Positions 1 to 12,339 are shown, counted from the stretch's first letter. The stretch is 37,057 nt of DNA from Gammaproteobacteria bacterium (GCA_010027845.1 RGUL01000017.1:1-37057), one strand, 5' to 3'. Notes: generated by a model from the sequence alone, not told the origin. Numbers and translations: made by a program.

Positions 1-3386
<3,386 letters not shown>

Positions 3387-3749
3387 TTAGGCGATGCCGA
3401 GGGCTGCCTTGACCTTGGTCGCGAGCGCGCCAAACGCCGCCGCATCGTGCACCGCGATGTCCGCGAGCATTTTGCGATCGATGTCGATCTGCGCGAGCTT
3501 GAGGCCGTTGATCATGCGGCTGTACGAGAGACCGAAGCCTCGCGCGGCCGCGTTGATGCGTTGGATCCATAGCGCACGGAAGTCACGCTTCTTCAAGCGA
3601 CGACCTTTGTACGCGTACTGCCCGGCTTTGATGACGGCTTGCTTAGCCGTGCGGTAGACCTTGCGACGGGCGTTGTAATAGCCCTTCGCCTTGCCGAGAA
3701 CTTTCTTGTGACGGCGCCCAGCGGTGACGCCACGTTTCACTCTTGCCAT
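3387..3749 (-). CDS. rplT: 50S ribosomal protein L20
   Basis: Assembly protein of the large ribosomal subunit. It binds 23S rRNA early and, in enterobacteria, represses translation of rpmI-rplT by binding its own mRNA. The protein has 120 residues, begins [19 protein letters not shown], and has the basic N-terminal extension and globular C-terminal domain ([22 protein letters not shown]). Length and sequence match the family closely. It sits 24 bases after rpmI and 9 bases before pheS in the infC-rpmI-rplT-pheS-pheT string. Confidence 0.97.
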   Translation of the reverse strand: MARVKRGVTAGRRHKKVLGKAKGYYNARRKVYRTAKQAVIKAGQYAYKGRRLKKRDFRALWIQRINAAARGFGLSYSRMINGLKLAQIDIDRKMLADIAVHDAAAFGALATKVKAALGIA

Positions 3750-3773
3750 GTTCGTTTACCTCGGTGTGTGGCG

Positions 3774-3974
3774 TTAGGCGTGCGGCAGCAATTGGTCGAG
3801 ACGACCGACATCGCTCTCGTGCACGAGGCTCGAACCGCCCGAGCGCAATTGACGCTTGGTCTTACGCGGCTTGTGGCCGAGGTTGTGACGGCGGCCGGCG
3901 GAATAGGACTTGTAGCCCTTCGCCGTTTTGCGAAAACGCTTCGCTGCCGCCCGATTAGTTTTCAACTTGGGCAT
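3774..3974 (-). CDS. rpmI: 50S ribosomal protein L35
   Basis: Small basic protein of the large subunit: 66 residues, starting MPKLKTNRAAAKRFRKTAKG, with the conserved RKTKRQLR segment and ending RLDQLLPHA. The start ATG has an A-rich purine Shine-Dalgarno (AAAAAAAGGAG) ending nine bases upstream. Together with rplT it is normally under L20 feedback control. Its start context GAGTCGATGAAATGCC recurs exactly at the presumed thrS start (see findings). Confidence 0.96.
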   Translation of the reverse strand: MPKLKTNRAAAKRFRKTAKGYKSYSAGRRHNLGHKPRKTKRQLRSGGSSLVHESDVGRLDQLLPHA

Positions 3975-4091
3975 TTCATCGACTCCTTTTTTTGGCCCCG
4001 ATCACAAGGTTCTGACGAACCCGCTCTCGGGCGGGACCGCGTTCGACTTGCGCCGCGCGCGGACCACTTGTTGCACGACCCTAAGGTCGCG
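3975..4091 (-). other. infC-rpmI intergenic leader, candidate L20 control region
   Basis: The 117 bases between infC and rpmI hold short inverted repeats. One is CGACC/GGTCG at 4076-4080 and 4085-4089, just after the infC stop. Another is a CCCG/CGGG pair near 4020. No stem followed by a T tract is present, so transcription should run on into rpmI-rplT. In E. coli the L20 operator lies in this position. Assigning that role here is inference from position only. Confidence 0.25.
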
Positions 4092-4613
4092 TTACTTCTT
4101 CTTCGGCGATAACACCATCACCATTTGCCGGCCTTCCATCAGCGGGTTTTGTTCGACCGACGCTTGTGTCGCGAGGTCTCCCACCAACCGATCGAGCAAC
4201 CGGCGACCGATTTCTTGGTGCGCCATTTCTCGGCCACGGAACCGCAAGGTCACCTTGGCCTTGTCACCTTCGGCCAGGAAGCGGATGAGATTACGCAATT
4301 TGACTTGGTAATCCGCCTCTTCCGTACCGGGGCGAAACTTAACTTCTTTGACTTGCTGCTGCTTCTGCTTCTTCTGCGCCGACTGCGTTTTCTTCTTCTG
4401 TTCGAAGAGGAACTTGCCGAAGTCCATGATGCGCACCACCGGCGGCTCAGCCATCGGCGACACTTCGACGAGATCGAGTTCGCTACTTTGAGCGAGCTGC
4501 AGGGCGTCGAAGCGGGTCATGATTCCGGCTTGCGAGCCGTCTGCGGCAATCACGCGCACTTGCGGTGCCGTGATGTCGTCGTTGCGCCGGATGCGCTTTG
4601 TTGCAGTCGAGAT
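4092..4613 (-). CDS. infC: Translation initiation factor IF-3, AUC start codon
   Basis: IF-3 binds the 30S subunit, prevents premature 50S joining and rejects non-canonical start codons. The frame reads (M)[27 protein letters not shown], then the DLVEVSP...[15 protein letters not shown] linker region and the C-domain. It ends MVLSPKKK, 173 residues in total. The first conventional start in frame is GTG at 4559, but that would remove the conserved [12 protein letters not shown] segment. ATC at 4611-4613 lies seven bases after a strong GGAGGA and gives the normal length. E. coli infC likewise uses a rare AUU start for autoregulation. The gene begins three bases after the thrS stop. Confidence 0.93.
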   Translation of the reverse strand: MSTATKRIRRNDDITAPQVRVIAADGSQAGIMTRFDALQLAQSSELDLVEVSPMAEPPVVRIMDFGKFLFEQKKKTQSAQKKQKQQQVKEVKFRPGTEEADYQVKLRNLIRFLAEGDKAKVTLRFRGREMAHQEIGRRLLDRLVGDLATQASVEQNPLMEGRQMVMVLSPKKK

Positions 4614-4626
4614 ACGTCAATCCTCC
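4611..4626 (-). promoter_or_regulatory. Ribosome binding site and AUC initiation codon of infC
   Basis: GGAGGA at 4621-4626 is followed by seven bases and then ATC at 4611-4613. The Shine-Dalgarno lies in the last thrS codons and the thrS stop TGA (4617-4619) is in the spacer, so the two genes are coupled. A strong SD in front of a rare start codon is the arrangement expected for IF-3 feedback control of its own translation. Confidence 0.7.
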
Positions 4627-5654
4627 AAAGTTCGGCGCCCACGGCTATCGAGCTCGACGCGCAGCCGCTCGACGAAAGTCTGCGGAGACATCTGGCCCAG
4701 ATCCTTGCCGCTGCGGGTACGCACGGACAGAAGCTGCGCTGCTACTTCCTTGTCGCCTGCCACCAACATGTAGGGCACGCGCTGCAGCGTATGTTCGCGA
4801 ATCTTAAAGCCGATTTTCTCGTTGCGCAAGTCGGTTTCGACCCGAACCCCATGATTTTTAAGGAATTGGGCCGTCTCGCGCAGATAAGCGTCTTGCCGAT
4901 CGGTGATGTTCATCAGCACCACTTGAGTCGGGGCGAGCCAGGTCGGCAGCTTGCCGGCGTGGTGCTCGATCAGGATGCCGAGGAAACGCTCCAGCGAGCC
5001 GAAGATCGCCCGATGCAACATGACCGGGGTTTGCCGCTGACTGTGCTCGTCGATGTAATGCGCACCCAAGCGACCCGGCAGATTCAGATCGACCTGCAGC
5101 GTGCCGCACTGCCAGTCCCGACCGATCGCATCGCGCAGCACGAACTCGAGCTTGGGACCGTAAAACGCGCCCTCACCGGGGTTGAGCGAATAGTCGATGC
5201 CCGCCTCGCGTGCCGCTTCCTGAAGTGCCGATTCGGCTTTGTCCCAAATGTCGTCCGACCCAACACGCTTCGGCGGGCGATCGGAGAACTTGATGCGTAG
5301 GTCGTCGAAACCGAAGTCGCGATAGATCTCGAGGATCAGTTTGGTGACCGCAACCGACTCGGCGGTGATCTGCTCGGGGCTGACGAAGATGTGCGCATCG
5401 TCCTGCGTGAACGCGCGCACGCGCATCAACCCGTGCAAGGCGCCGGAGGGCTCGTAACGGTGCACTTTGCCGAACTCCGCATATCGCAACGGCAAGTCGC
5501 GGTAACTGCGCAGCCCTTGCTTGAAGATCTGCACGTGACCCGGGCAGTTCATCGGCTTGATCGCGTAGACGCGCTCGTCGGGCGTCTGCGTCGTGAACAT
5601 GTTTTCGCCAAATTTTTCCCAGTGACCAGAAGCCTCCCACAGGCTGCGGTCCAT
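4617..5654 (-). CDS. thrS: Threonyl-tRNA synthetase, C-terminal part (frame-broken gene)
   Basis: This is the C-terminal half of ThrRS: part of the catalytic core and the anticodon-binding domain. It begins [20 protein letters not shown]. It contains the zinc-ligand motif MNCPGH, motif 2 ([21 protein letters not shown]), and the [21 protein letters not shown] motif 3 region. The HGCP-type anticodon domain runs from [12 protein letters not shown] to the end. The residues joining it to the N-terminal half are in another frame: one base is missing from the GGGG run at 5660-5663. Restoring it gives the expected [17 protein letters not shown]. As written, this ORF lacks the N-terminal half and could not work alone. 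The stop precedes infC by three bases. Confidence 0.9.
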   Translation of the reverse strand: MDRSLWEASGHWEKFGENMFTTQTPDERVYAIKPMNCPGHVQIFKQGLRSYRDLPLRYAEFGKVHRYEPSGALHGLMRVRAFTQDDAHIFVSPEQITAESVAVTKLILEIYRDFGFDDLRIKFSDRPPKRVGSDDIWDKAESALQEAAREAGIDYSLNPGEGAFYGPKLEFVLRDAIGRDWQCGTLQVDLNLPGRLGAHYIDEHSQRQTPVMLHRAIFGSLERFLGILIEHHAGKLPTWLAPTQVVLMNITDRQDAYLRETAQFLKNHGVRVETDLRNEKIGFKIREHTLQRVPYMLVAGDKEVAAQLLSVRTRSGKDLGQMSPQTFVERLRVELDSRGRRTLED

Positions 5655-6415
5655 GAGTTGGGGCCGTTCACTTCTTGGAAGCCGGCGTCGCGCTGCTTAT
5701 CGCGCATGTAGGCGATCAAAGATTGGAACACCGTCCAACCCTTCGGGTGCCAGAACACCGCGCCGGGCGCCTCTTCCTGCATGTGAAACAGATCGAGCTC
5801 GCGACCGATACGGCGGTGGTCGCGCTTCTCGGCTTCCTCGAGCCGATGTAAATAATCTTTGAGGTCCTTTTCGTTCGACCAAGCCGTGCCGTAGATGCGT
5901 TGCAGCATCTCGTTGCGCGAATCGCCGCGCCAATACGCGCCTGCGACCTTCATCAATTTGAATACTTTGAGTTTGCCCGTCGACGGCACGTGCGGCCCCC
6001 GACAGAGGTCGACCCACTCGCCTTGGCCGTAGAGACTGATCGGCTCGTTCGAGGGAATGCTGGCGATGATCTCGGCTTTGTAATGCTCGCCGAGATTTTT
6101 GAAGAAAGTTACGGCTTCGTCGCGCGGCATCTCGCGCCGCGACACGGCGAGATTCGCCTGCGACAACTCCGTCATCTTCGCTTCGATGGCCGCGAGGTCT
6201 TCAGGCGTGAACGGCCGCTTGTACGCGAAGTCGTAGTAAAAGCCGTCCTCGATCACCGGACCGATCGTGACCTGCGCATCGGGGAACAACGACTGCACCG
6301 CTTGCGCGAGCAGGTGTGCGGTCGAGTGGCGAAGGACCTCGAGCGCGTCGGGGTGCTTGTCGGTGACGATTTCGAGCGCCGCATCGTCGGCGAGGCGGAA
6401 GCTGGTATCGACCAA
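5549..6415 (-). CDS. thrS: Threonyl-tRNA synthetase, N-terminal part (frame-broken and truncated)
   Basis: Carries the ThrRS editing domain with the HSTAH (HxxxH) site and the [10 protein letters not shown] segment, plus the start of the catalytic domain ([14 protein letters not shown]). Sequence after EVNGP near 5660 is out-of-frame read-through caused by the missing base. At the other end, the frame continues upstream of the TTG at 6415 as [19 protein letters not shown], the end of a TGS domain. It then meets TGA with no ATG or GTG. The likely real start is ATG at 6471, 16 bases after tRNA-Val, which is in another frame. About 24 codons of TGS appear lost between the ATGCC and the GCCATC. 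The gene therefore carries two independent lesions. Confidence 0.88.
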   Translation of the reverse strand: MVDTSFRLADDAALEIVTDKHPDALEVLRHSTAHLLAQAVQSLFPDAQVTIGPVIEDGFYYDFAYKRPFTPEDLAAIEAKMTELSQANLAVSRREMPRDEAVTFFKNLGEHYKAEIIASIPSNEPISLYGQGEWVDLCRGPHVPSTGKLKVFKLMKVAGAYWRGDSRNEMLQRIYGTAWSNEKDLKDYLHRLEEAEKRDHRRIGRELDLFHMQEEAPGAVFWHPKGWTVFQSLIAYMRDKQRDAGFQEVNGPNSWTAACGRLLVTGKNLAKTCSRRRRPTSASTRSSR

Positions 6416-6487
6416 CCGGCCACCAACTTTGCCTGCGAGCGCCGCCTTGGCGAGACCCGCACCGATGGCATTTCATCGACTCTGAAT

Positions 6488-6562
6488 TGGTAGGCGCGAG
6501 TGGGATCGAACCACCGACCACCACCATGTCAAGGTGGTGCTCTACCACTGAGCTACGCGCCT
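6488..6562 (-). tRNA. tRNA-Val, anticodon GAC
   Basis: A complete cloverleaf can be drawn on the minus strand. The acceptor stem is AGGCGCG/CGCGCCT. The D arm is GCTCAGTGGTAGAGC. The anticodon stem is CCACC/GGTGG with loop TTGACAT (anticodon GAC). The T arm contains GGTTCGATCC, and the CCA end is encoded (75 nt). The 3' end lies 16 bases before the presumed thrS ATG, so it may be cotranscribed with thrS. Its first ten bases overlap the end of the upstream oxidoreductase gene, whose TAG stop is at 6553-6555. Confidence 0.96.
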
Positions 6563-8841
6563 GCAGAAAGGTCGCGAACGATACCCGAGAGTCCGCGTAG
6601 CGGCAACTTTCGCAGGCGTTTTGCCGACAATACGGCGAGCGCATTGGCCACCGCGGGCGCCAACGGCGGCACCGCCGGCTCGCCGACACCACCGGGGGGC
6701 GCCGTGCTCGGCAGAATATGGGTTTCGACCCGCGGCGCCTCAAAGAGTCGCAGCACTGGATAGTCGTCGAAATTCGCAACCTGCGGCGCCCCCGCGGCGA
6801 ACGGCACCTCGCCGTCGAGGGCGGCGGTCAACCCGAACACCACCCCGCCCTCCGTTTGCTGCGCGATCAGGCCGGGGTGGATCGGCGTGCCGCAGTCGAT
6901 TGCGACCACCACCCGATGCACGCGCGGCCGACCCTCCGGGCCGATCGACACCTCGGCGACCTCCGCGACCACGCTGCCGAAGGAGGCGACCAGCGCGATC
7001 CCGCGCGCGACCGGCGCCCCGTCGGGGGCGGGTGCGAGTGCCGTGCCCCACCCCGCTGCCTCGGCAGCCTTCCGCAACACGGCAAGATGCCGCGGTCGAT
7101 TTGTGAGGTGGCGGGCGCGAAACTCGACCGGGTCGACGCCCGCGAGCGCGGCGAGTTCGTCGACGAAAGTCTCGACGAAGAAACCTTGATAGGAGTGACC
7201 GACCGAACGCCAATAACCGACCGGCACGGGCAAATCGACGTTGCGATGCGCGACACGCAGTTGCGGGATTTCGTAGGCGACGTCGTACGCGCCCTCGACG
7301 GTAGTTTTATCGGGCCCGCCCAGCGGCAGACCAAAAGTTCGCTGCATCGCTTGCACGGTGATCGATTGCCCGGCGGAGCGGCCATGCCACGCGACGATGC
7401 GTCCCTGCGCATCGACACGCGCCTGCAACCGCGCACGAATCGCCGGTCGATAGAAGTCTTGTCGCAGATCATCCTCGCGACGCCATTGCACTTGCACGGC
7501 CCGGTTGGGTAACTCGCGAGCGATCGCCGCCGCTTGCACGACGAAATCGTGATCGAGACGACGCCCGAAGGCACCGCCGATCGGCGTTTGCTCGAAACGC
7601 ACTTGCTCGAGTTTCAAACCGAGCTGCTTCGCGACAGCTGCACAGGCGGCATCCGGAATTTGCACGCCGGCGACGACCCGTGCCGCATCGCCGGTATAGT
7701 GAATCAAGCACGATGGTGGTTCGAGCGCCGCGTGCGCGAGATAGGGCACCGAATATTCCGCCGACAGCGTGCGCTCGCCGCTGCGAGCGTCGGTCGCCAA
7801 AACTTTGCGCGCATCGCCGTCGTTGCGATAGCCGAATCCATCGTCCGCATCGCTCAGACCCGTCTGCAACGCGCGCTCGATCGTGCGCTCGTCGAATGCG
7901 CCGGCGGGTCCGACCTGCCAATCGACCTGCAGCACCTCGCGCCCGCGCAACGCGGCATGGCGGGTCGCCGCGATCACGACCACCGCAGCCGCTGCGCCAC
8001 CGGTTGCCGGGATCGCGAACACGCGTTCGACCCCTTTGATGGCGGTCGCGCGCGCCGCATCGATCTTCTGCGGCGTCGCATCGCGTTGCGGGGCGAATTC
8101 GAGCGTCGCGTAGCACATGCCGGGCTCACGAAAATCGGCGGCAAACCGCGCGCTGCCGTCGACCTTGGACGGCGTATCGAGACGCATCGGCGAGCGGCCG
8201 AGTAAATTTCTTTGGGCGGGCGTTTTGAGACGCTCTGCCGCGGCGCTCATGCCTCGCGGCACGAGCTCGTCCGGGTTGCGACCGCGCAGCGCGGCGATCA
8301 ACTCGCCGAAACGCAATCGTCCGTGGGTCGCGTGGACGACAGCACCCCGCTCGACCGAGCACGCCGCCGCGTCGACCTGCCAACGCTCGGCGGCGAGCCC
8401 GAGCATCACGGCGCGCGTATAGGCACCCGCTTCGCGCAGCGGCATCCAAAGATCAGCGAGACTGCTCGATCCGCCGGTGATCATCACGCCGATGTGCCGC
8501 ACGACTTTGTCGGTCAGATGCACGGCGGCGCGCCGACCGACACCACGATCGTCCGGTTGGAACGGCAAGCCCGCCGAAGCGACCGCGAGGTTGTTGTAGA
8601 CCGAATCGAAGGGCGCAAATTCGATACGCACGCGCGCCCAATCGGCATCGAGCTCTTCGGCGACCAGCATCGCGAGGCCGGTCTGCGCGCCTTGTCCCAT
8701 CTCGACGCGGGGCATGATCACCGTCACGGTGTCGTCGGCATCGATTTTCAGCCAAGCGTTCGGCGCACGTGGGCTGGGCGGTGCTGCCGGTCGGTCAACG
8801 ACAGCGCCGACGCCCGCCAACAAGATCGTGCGACGTTTCAT
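6553..8841 (-). CDS. Molybdopterin-binding oxidoreductase large subunit (isoquinoline 1-oxidoreductase beta / aldehyde dehydrogenase type)
   Basis: Member of the xanthine dehydrogenase superfamily that binds the Mo-cytosine-dinucleotide cofactor and hydroxylates an organic substrate; the substrate cannot be read from the sequence. Supporting segments are [27 protein letters not shown] near the N-terminus, [60 protein letters not shown] and the C-terminal [20 protein letters not shown]. Such proteins usually carry a Tat signal. Here MKRR plus about eleven hydrophobic residues runs quickly into APNAWLKID, so the signal and linker look roughly 15-20 residues short. The usual 2Fe-2S small-subunit gene is not in the window. 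The start overlaps the uvrB stop as ATGA, and the TAG stop lies inside tRNA-Val. Confidence 0.85.
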   Translation of the reverse strand: MKRRTILLAGVGAVVDRPAAPPSPRAPNAWLKIDADDTVTVIMPRVEMGQGAQTGLAMLVAEELDADWARVRIEFAPFDSVYNNLAVASAGLPFQPDDRGVGRRAAVHLTDKVVRHIGVMITGGSSSLADLWMPLREAGAYTRAVMLGLAAERWQVDAAACSVERGAVVHATHGRLRFGELIAALRGRNPDELVPRGMSAAAERLKTPAQRNLLGRSPMRLDTPSKVDGSARFAADFREPGMCYATLEFAPQRDATPQKIDAARATAIKGVERVFAIPATGGAAAAVVVIAATRHAALRGREVLQVDWQVGPAGAFDERTIERALQTGLSDADDGFGYRNDGDARKVLATDARSGERTLSAEYSVPYLAHAALEPPSCLIHYTGDAARVVAGVQIPDAACAAVAKQLGLKLEQVRFEQTPIGGAFGRRLDHDFVVQAAAIARELPNRAVQVQWRREDDLRQDFYRPAIRARLQARVDAQGRIVAWHGRSAGQSITVQAMQRTFGLPLGGPDKTTVEGAYDVAYEIPQLRVAHRNVDLPVPVGYWRSVGHSYQGFFVETFVDELAALAGVDPVEFRARHLTNRPRHLAVLRKAAEAAGWGTALAPAPDGAPVARGIALVASFGSVVAEVAEVSIGPEGRPRVHRVVVAIDCGTPIHPGLIAQQTEGGVVFGLTAALDGEVPFAAGAPQVANFDDYPVLRLFEAPRVETHILPSTAPPGGVGEPAVPPLAPAVANALAVLSAKRLRKLPLRGLSGIVRDLSAGA
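6578..6606 (-). promoter_or_regulatory. Candidate sigma70 promoter for tRNA-Val
   Basis: On the minus strand TTGCCG (6601-6606) and TATCGT (6578-6583) are separated by 17 bases. They are followed by a GC-rich discriminator (TCGCGACC), as in stringently controlled stable-RNA promoters. The predicted start is about ten bases upstream of the tRNA. Each hexamer matches consensus at four of six positions. The site lies inside the end of the upstream coding sequence. Confidence 0.4.
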
Positions 8842-10937
8842 CCGGCGCGCGTCGTCGGCAAGCCGAATGCGCCGCGCTTCATGCGTTCGATTTCGTCGCG
8901 TAAGCGGGCGGCTTCTTCGAATTCGAGATTACGCGCGTGCTTGAACATCTCGGCCTCGAGTTGTTTGATGCGGCGGAGTGCTTGCTCGGGTGCGAGCGCG
9001 ACCGCTGCCTCGCCGCTGGCCGATTTTTTCGCACCCCGCGAATCGGGTGCTTTACGCCCTTTGCCGCGCGCCGCCGCGATCGCACCGGCGAGGGTCGCCG
9101 GACCTTCGGCGCGCGCACCTTCCATCACGTCGGTCACCGCCTTGACGATGCCGCGGGGGACGATGCCGTGCACGCGATTGAACTCGAGTTGTTTTTGGCG
9201 ACGGCGATCGGTCTCGGCCATGGCGCGCTGCATCGAGCCGGTGATCTTATCGGCGTACAAAATCGCTCGGCCGTGCAAATTACGTGCTGCACGACCGATG
9301 GTCTGAATCAAAGAATTCTCGCTGCGCAAGAAACCCTCTTTGTCGGCATCGAGGATCGCGACCAGTGCGACCTCGGGCATGTCGAGACCTTCGCGTAACA
9401 GATTGATGCCGACCAGCACGTCGAATACGCCGAGCCGCAGATCACGGATGATTTCGCTGCGCTCGACGGTTTCGATATCGGAGTGCAAATAGCGCACCTT
9501 CACACCGTGCTCGTCCAAATATTCGGTCAAATCTTCCGACATGCGCTTGGTCAGCGTGGTGATGAGCACCCGCTCTTTACGTTCGACACAGCGCTGAATC
9601 TCCGACAACACGTCGTCGACCTGCGTGCGCACCGGGCGCACTTCGACTTCTGGATCGACGAGCCCGGTCGGTCGCGCCACTTGCTCGACGATCGCCGAGG
9701 CGTGACGTGCCTCGTAAGGCCCGGGCGTCGCCGAGACGAAGATCATCTGCGGCGCCAAAGTCTCCCACTCTTCGAACCGCAGTGGGCGGTTGTCGAGCGC
9801 CGAAGGCAGACGAAACCCGTACTCGACCAAGGTCTCTTTGCGCGAGCGATCGCCTTTGTACATCGCACCGAGCTGCGGCAGCGTCTGGTGACTCTCGTCG
9901 ACGATCAGCAGCGCGTTGTCGGGCAAGTAATCATAGAGACACGGCGGCGGCTCACCGGGTTCGCGACCCGACAGATACCGCGAATAATTTTCGATGCCGG
10001 CGCAATAGCCGACTTCTTTCATCATCTCCATGTCGAACATGGTGCGCTGCTCGAGTCGCTGCGCTTCGACCAACTTGTCGGCGGCGCGCAGTTCGGCGAG
10101 CCGCAGTCGCAGCTCTTCGCGGATTTTGTCGATCGCGCCGAGTAGTCGGTCTTTGGGGGTGACGAAGTGCGTACCCGGATAGACGGTGTAGCGCGGCACG
10201 CGCCGCAAGATTTCCCCCGTCAAAGGATCGAAAGTCGCGAGCGACTCGATGGTTTCGTCGAACAGTTCCAGGCGCAGCGCTTCGCGCTCGGATTCGGCCG
10301 GAAAAATGTCGATCACGTCACCCCGCACGCGATAGGTGCCTTGGGTCAGATCAATCTCGTTGCGGGTGTATTGCATATCGGCCAGCCGCCGCAGCAATTT
10401 GCGCTGGTCGAGAATCTCGCCACGCACGAGATGCAACACCATCGCGAGATAAGTTTGTGGATCACCGAGACCGTAGATCGATGACACGGTCGCGACGATG
10501 ATCGCGTCCTTGCGCTCGAGTAAGGCTTTGGTCGCCGACAGACGCATCTGCTCGATGTGCTCGTTGATGGACGCGTCTTTTTCGATGTAGGTGTCGCTCG
10601 AGGGTACGTAAGCCTCGGGCTGGTAGTAGTCGTAATACGAGACGAAATACTCAACCGCATTGTTCGGGAAGAACTCGCGGAACTCGCCGTAGAGCTGCGC
10701 GGCGAGCGTTTTGTTGTGTGCGAGAACCAACGTCGGCCGTTGCACCTGTTGGATGACGTTGGCGATCGTGTAAGTTTTGCCACTGCCCGTGACACCGAGC
10801 AGCGTCTGATGCGCAAGGCCCTGCTGCAAACCGTCGACCAACGCCGCGATCGCCGCCGGCTGGTCACCGGCGGGCGCATAGTCGGACTCGAGTCGAAACG
10901 TCGCCTCGGTCGCGGCAGTCGGATCGGCAGCACTCAT
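8838..10937 (-). CDS. uvrB: Excinuclease ABC subunit B
   Basis: Damage-verification helicase of nucleotide excision repair. It is loaded by UvrA and recruits UvrC. 699 residues from the ATG at 10937. Walker A is GVTGSGKT, the damage-probing beta-hairpin is [14 protein letters not shown], the Walker B region contains DESH, and helicase motifs V and VI include [14 protein letters not shown] and QTIGRAARN. The UvrC-binding UVR domain is at the C-terminus ([19 protein letters not shown]). A TTG eleven codons further upstream is possible, but the candidate -10 element lies inside that extension. Divergent from aspC, as in many gammaproteobacteria. Confidence 0.97.
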   Translation of the reverse strand: MSAADPTAATEATFRLESDYAPAGDQPAAIAALVDGLQQGLAHQTLLGVTGSGKTYTIANVIQQVQRPTLVLAHNKTLAAQLYGEFREFFPNNAVEYFVSYYDYYQPEAYVPSSDTYIEKDASINEHIEQMRLSATKALLERKDAIIVATVSSIYGLGDPQTYLAMVLHLVRGEILDQRKLLRRLADMQYTRNEIDLTQGTYRVRGDVIDIFPAESEREALRLELFDETIESLATFDPLTGEILRRVPRYTVYPGTHFVTPKDRLLGAIDKIREELRLRLAELRAADKLVEAQRLEQRTMFDMEMMKEVGYCAGIENYSRYLSGREPGEPPPCLYDYLPDNALLIVDESHQTLPQLGAMYKGDRSRKETLVEYGFRLPSALDNRPLRFEEWETLAPQMIFVSATPGPYEARHASAIVEQVARPTGLVDPEVEVRPVRTQVDDVLSEIQRCVERKERVLITTLTKRMSEDLTEYLDEHGVKVRYLHSDIETVERSEIIRDLRLGVFDVLVGINLLREGLDMPEVALVAILDADKEGFLRSENSLIQTIGRAARNLHGRAILYADKITGSMQRAMAETDRRRQKQLEFNRVHGIVPRGIVKAVTDVMEGARAEGPATLAGAIAAARGKGRKAPDSRGAKKSASGEAAVALAPEQALRRIKQLEAEMFKHARNLEFEEAARLRDEIERMKRGAFGLPTTRAG

Positions 10938-10946
10938 GGGATGGCT

Positions 10947-10953
10947 TAATATA
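10947..10953. promoter_or_regulatory. AT-rich element in the uvrB/aspC divergent region, candidate -10
   Basis: The 56 bases between the two starts are GC-rich apart from TAATATA. On the minus strand this gives TATATT (10948-10953), a good -10 for uvrB, starting transcription very close to the ATG. The plus strand gives TAATAT, a weaker candidate for aspC. No convincing -35 is visible on either strand, and no LexA box was seen. Confidence 0.3.
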
Positions 10954-10993
10954 GCGGTCCCCGCGTTCAACCGCTCGAAACTTCGGTATTTCA

Positions 10994-12181
10994 GTGTCCC
11001 AACCCATCGCGCGACGCGTGCAGCGCGTCAAACCCTCGCCCACCATGGCTGCCACGGCACGCGCTGCGCGACTACGCGCCGAGGGGCGCGACATCATTAG
11101 CTTGACCGCCGGCGAGCCCGACTTCGACACGCCGACGCACGTCGCGGATGCCGGTGTGGCGGCGATCCGCAACGGTCAGACGCGCTACACCGACGTCGGT
11201 GGCACTGCCATGCTCAAAGACGCGATCATCGCGAAGTTCGCGCGCGATAACGGCCTCACTTACGAGCGCGCGCAAATTTTGGTGTCCTGCGGCGCCAAAC
11301 AAACGCTGTTCAATCTTTGTATGGCGGTGCTCGACCCGGAAGACGAGGCCGTGATCCCAGCGCCCTATTGGGTGAGCTATCCCGATATGGTGATGCTCGC
11401 CGATGCGCATCCGGTGATCCTGCGCACCGATGCCGAGCAAGGCTACAAGATCACCCCGCATCAACTCGAGACCGCCATCACTCCGAAGACGCGATTGCTC
11501 TTGCTGAACTCGCCCAGCAATCCGACCGGCGCCGCGTACACCCGTGCCGAACTCGCCGCGCTCGGCGAAGTGCTGCTCGCGCATCCACGAGTGCTGATCG
11601 GCACCGACGACATGTACGAACACATTTGGTGGGCGCCCGAGCCGTTTTCGACCATCGCGCAAGTGGTCCCGGGTCTTTACGAGCGCACCATCACCATCAA
11701 CGGCGTTTCCAAAAGTCACGCCATGACCGGCTGGCGTATCGGCTATTGCGGCGGACCTAAAGCGATCATCGCCGCGATGGCGACCATCCAAGGCCAGAGC
11801 ACCTCAAATCCTTCGAGCATCTCGCAGCATGCGGCGATGGTCGCGTTGAGCGGCGATCAAAGCTGCGTCGCGACCATGAACGCTGCGTATCAATCACGAC
11901 ACGATTTTTTGGTCGCCGGACTCGCCGCACTACCCGGCGTGCGCTGTCGGCCAGGCGAAGGCACGTTCTATGCGTTCGCCGATATCGGCGGTGCGATGCA
12001 GACCCTCGGCTTCCACGACGACGTCGCATTTTGCGACGCGTTGCTCGAGCGTGTCGGTGTCGCGGTCGTGCCCGGCAGCGGCTTCGGCGCGCCCGGCCAC
12101 ATGCGCCTCTCGTTCGCGACCGACATGCACTCGCTCGAGCGTGCCCTCGGGCGACTACGTGAGTTTCTCAGCGCCGCTTGA
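10994..12181 (+). CDS. aspC: Aspartate/aromatic aminotransferase, class I PLP enzyme
   Basis: Transfers the amino group between aspartate (or a similar amino acid) and 2-oxoglutarate. 395 residues, subgroup I-gamma type judging by VQRVKPSPT and [13 protein letters not shown]. The NPTG motif is at 176-179, and the Schiff-base lysine is K240 in [15 protein letters not shown]. The C-terminal substrate-binding arginine is in HMRLSFAT. The GTG start is supported by alignment of the N-terminal [11 protein letters not shown] segment; no strong Shine-Dalgarno is seen. It is divergent from uvrB and directly upstream of tRNA-Asn. Substrate range is inferred, and aspC is used as the customary name. Confidence 0.9.
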   Translation: MSQPIARRVQRVKPSPTMAATARAARLRAEGRDIISLTAGEPDFDTPTHVADAGVAAIRNGQTRYTDVGGTAMLKDAIIAKFARDNGLTYERAQILVSCGAKQTLFNLCMAVLDPEDEAVIPAPYWVSYPDMVMLADAHPVILRTDAEQGYKITPHQLETAITPKTRLLLLNSPSNPTGAAYTRAELAALGEVLLAHPRVLIGTDDMYEHIWWAPEPFSTIAQVVPGLYERTITINGVSKSHAMTGWRIGYCGGPKAIIAAMATIQGQSTSNPSSISQHAAMVALSGDQSCVATMNAAYQSRHDFLVAGLAALPGVRCRPGEGTFYAFADIGGAMQTLGFHDDVAFCDALLERVGVAVVPGSGFGAPGHMRLSFATDMHSLERALGRLREFLSAA

Positions 12182-12206
12182 CGGACCGGGGCGCTTTACA
12201 GACAAT
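12178..12206 (+). promoter_or_regulatory. Candidate promoter for tRNA-Asn
   Basis: TTGACG (12178-12183) and GACAAT (12201-12206) have an exact 17-base spacer and are followed by the GC discriminator GCGCGG. The -35 overlaps the aspC stop codon (TTGA). A GGCCTTC/GAAGGCC hairpin at 12211-12227 then falls in the short leader ahead of the tRNA; it has no T tract, so it is not a clear terminator of aspC. Confidence 0.5.
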
Positions 12207-12233
12207 GCGCGGCCTTCGCTGAAGGCCTCCCGT

Positions 12234-12309
12234 TCCCCGGTAGCTCAGTCGGTAGAGCGTCGGACTGTTAATCCGCAGGTCCCTGGTTCGAGTCCAGGCC
12301 GGGGAGCCA
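12234..12309 (+). tRNA. tRNA-Asn, anticodon GTT
   Basis: 76-nt cloverleaf with encoded CCA. The acceptor stem is TCCCCGG/CCGGGGA with discriminator G. The D arm is GCTCAGTCGGTAGAGC, and the anticodon loop CTGTTAA (anticodon GTT) sits on a CGGA/TCCG stem. The T arm is CTGGTTCGAGTCCAG. It is very similar to the E. coli tRNA-Asn. It lies convergent to ppa with a 30-base gap. Confidence 0.97.
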
Positions 12310-12339
12310 CCCTTTAGACTCTCTTCGAACTGCGGCCGT

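Noticed and set aside
4092-4559. infC starting at GTG 4559
   Set aside because: It would remove a conserved IF-3 segment, and the strong GGAGGA is placed for ATC at 4613, not for this GTG.
4125-5300. 391-codon plus-strand ORF opposite infC and thrS
   Set aside because: It crosses two recognised minus-strand genes and has no family features; shadow ORF.
6201-6779. Minus-strand ORF running through tRNA-Val into thrS
   Set aside because: It translates the tRNA and out-of-frame thrS sequence; no independent coding evidence.
12211-12227. GGCCTTC/GAAGGCC hairpin as aspC terminator
   Set aside because: No T tract follows and it lies within the predicted tRNA-Asn leader, so it is noted only there.
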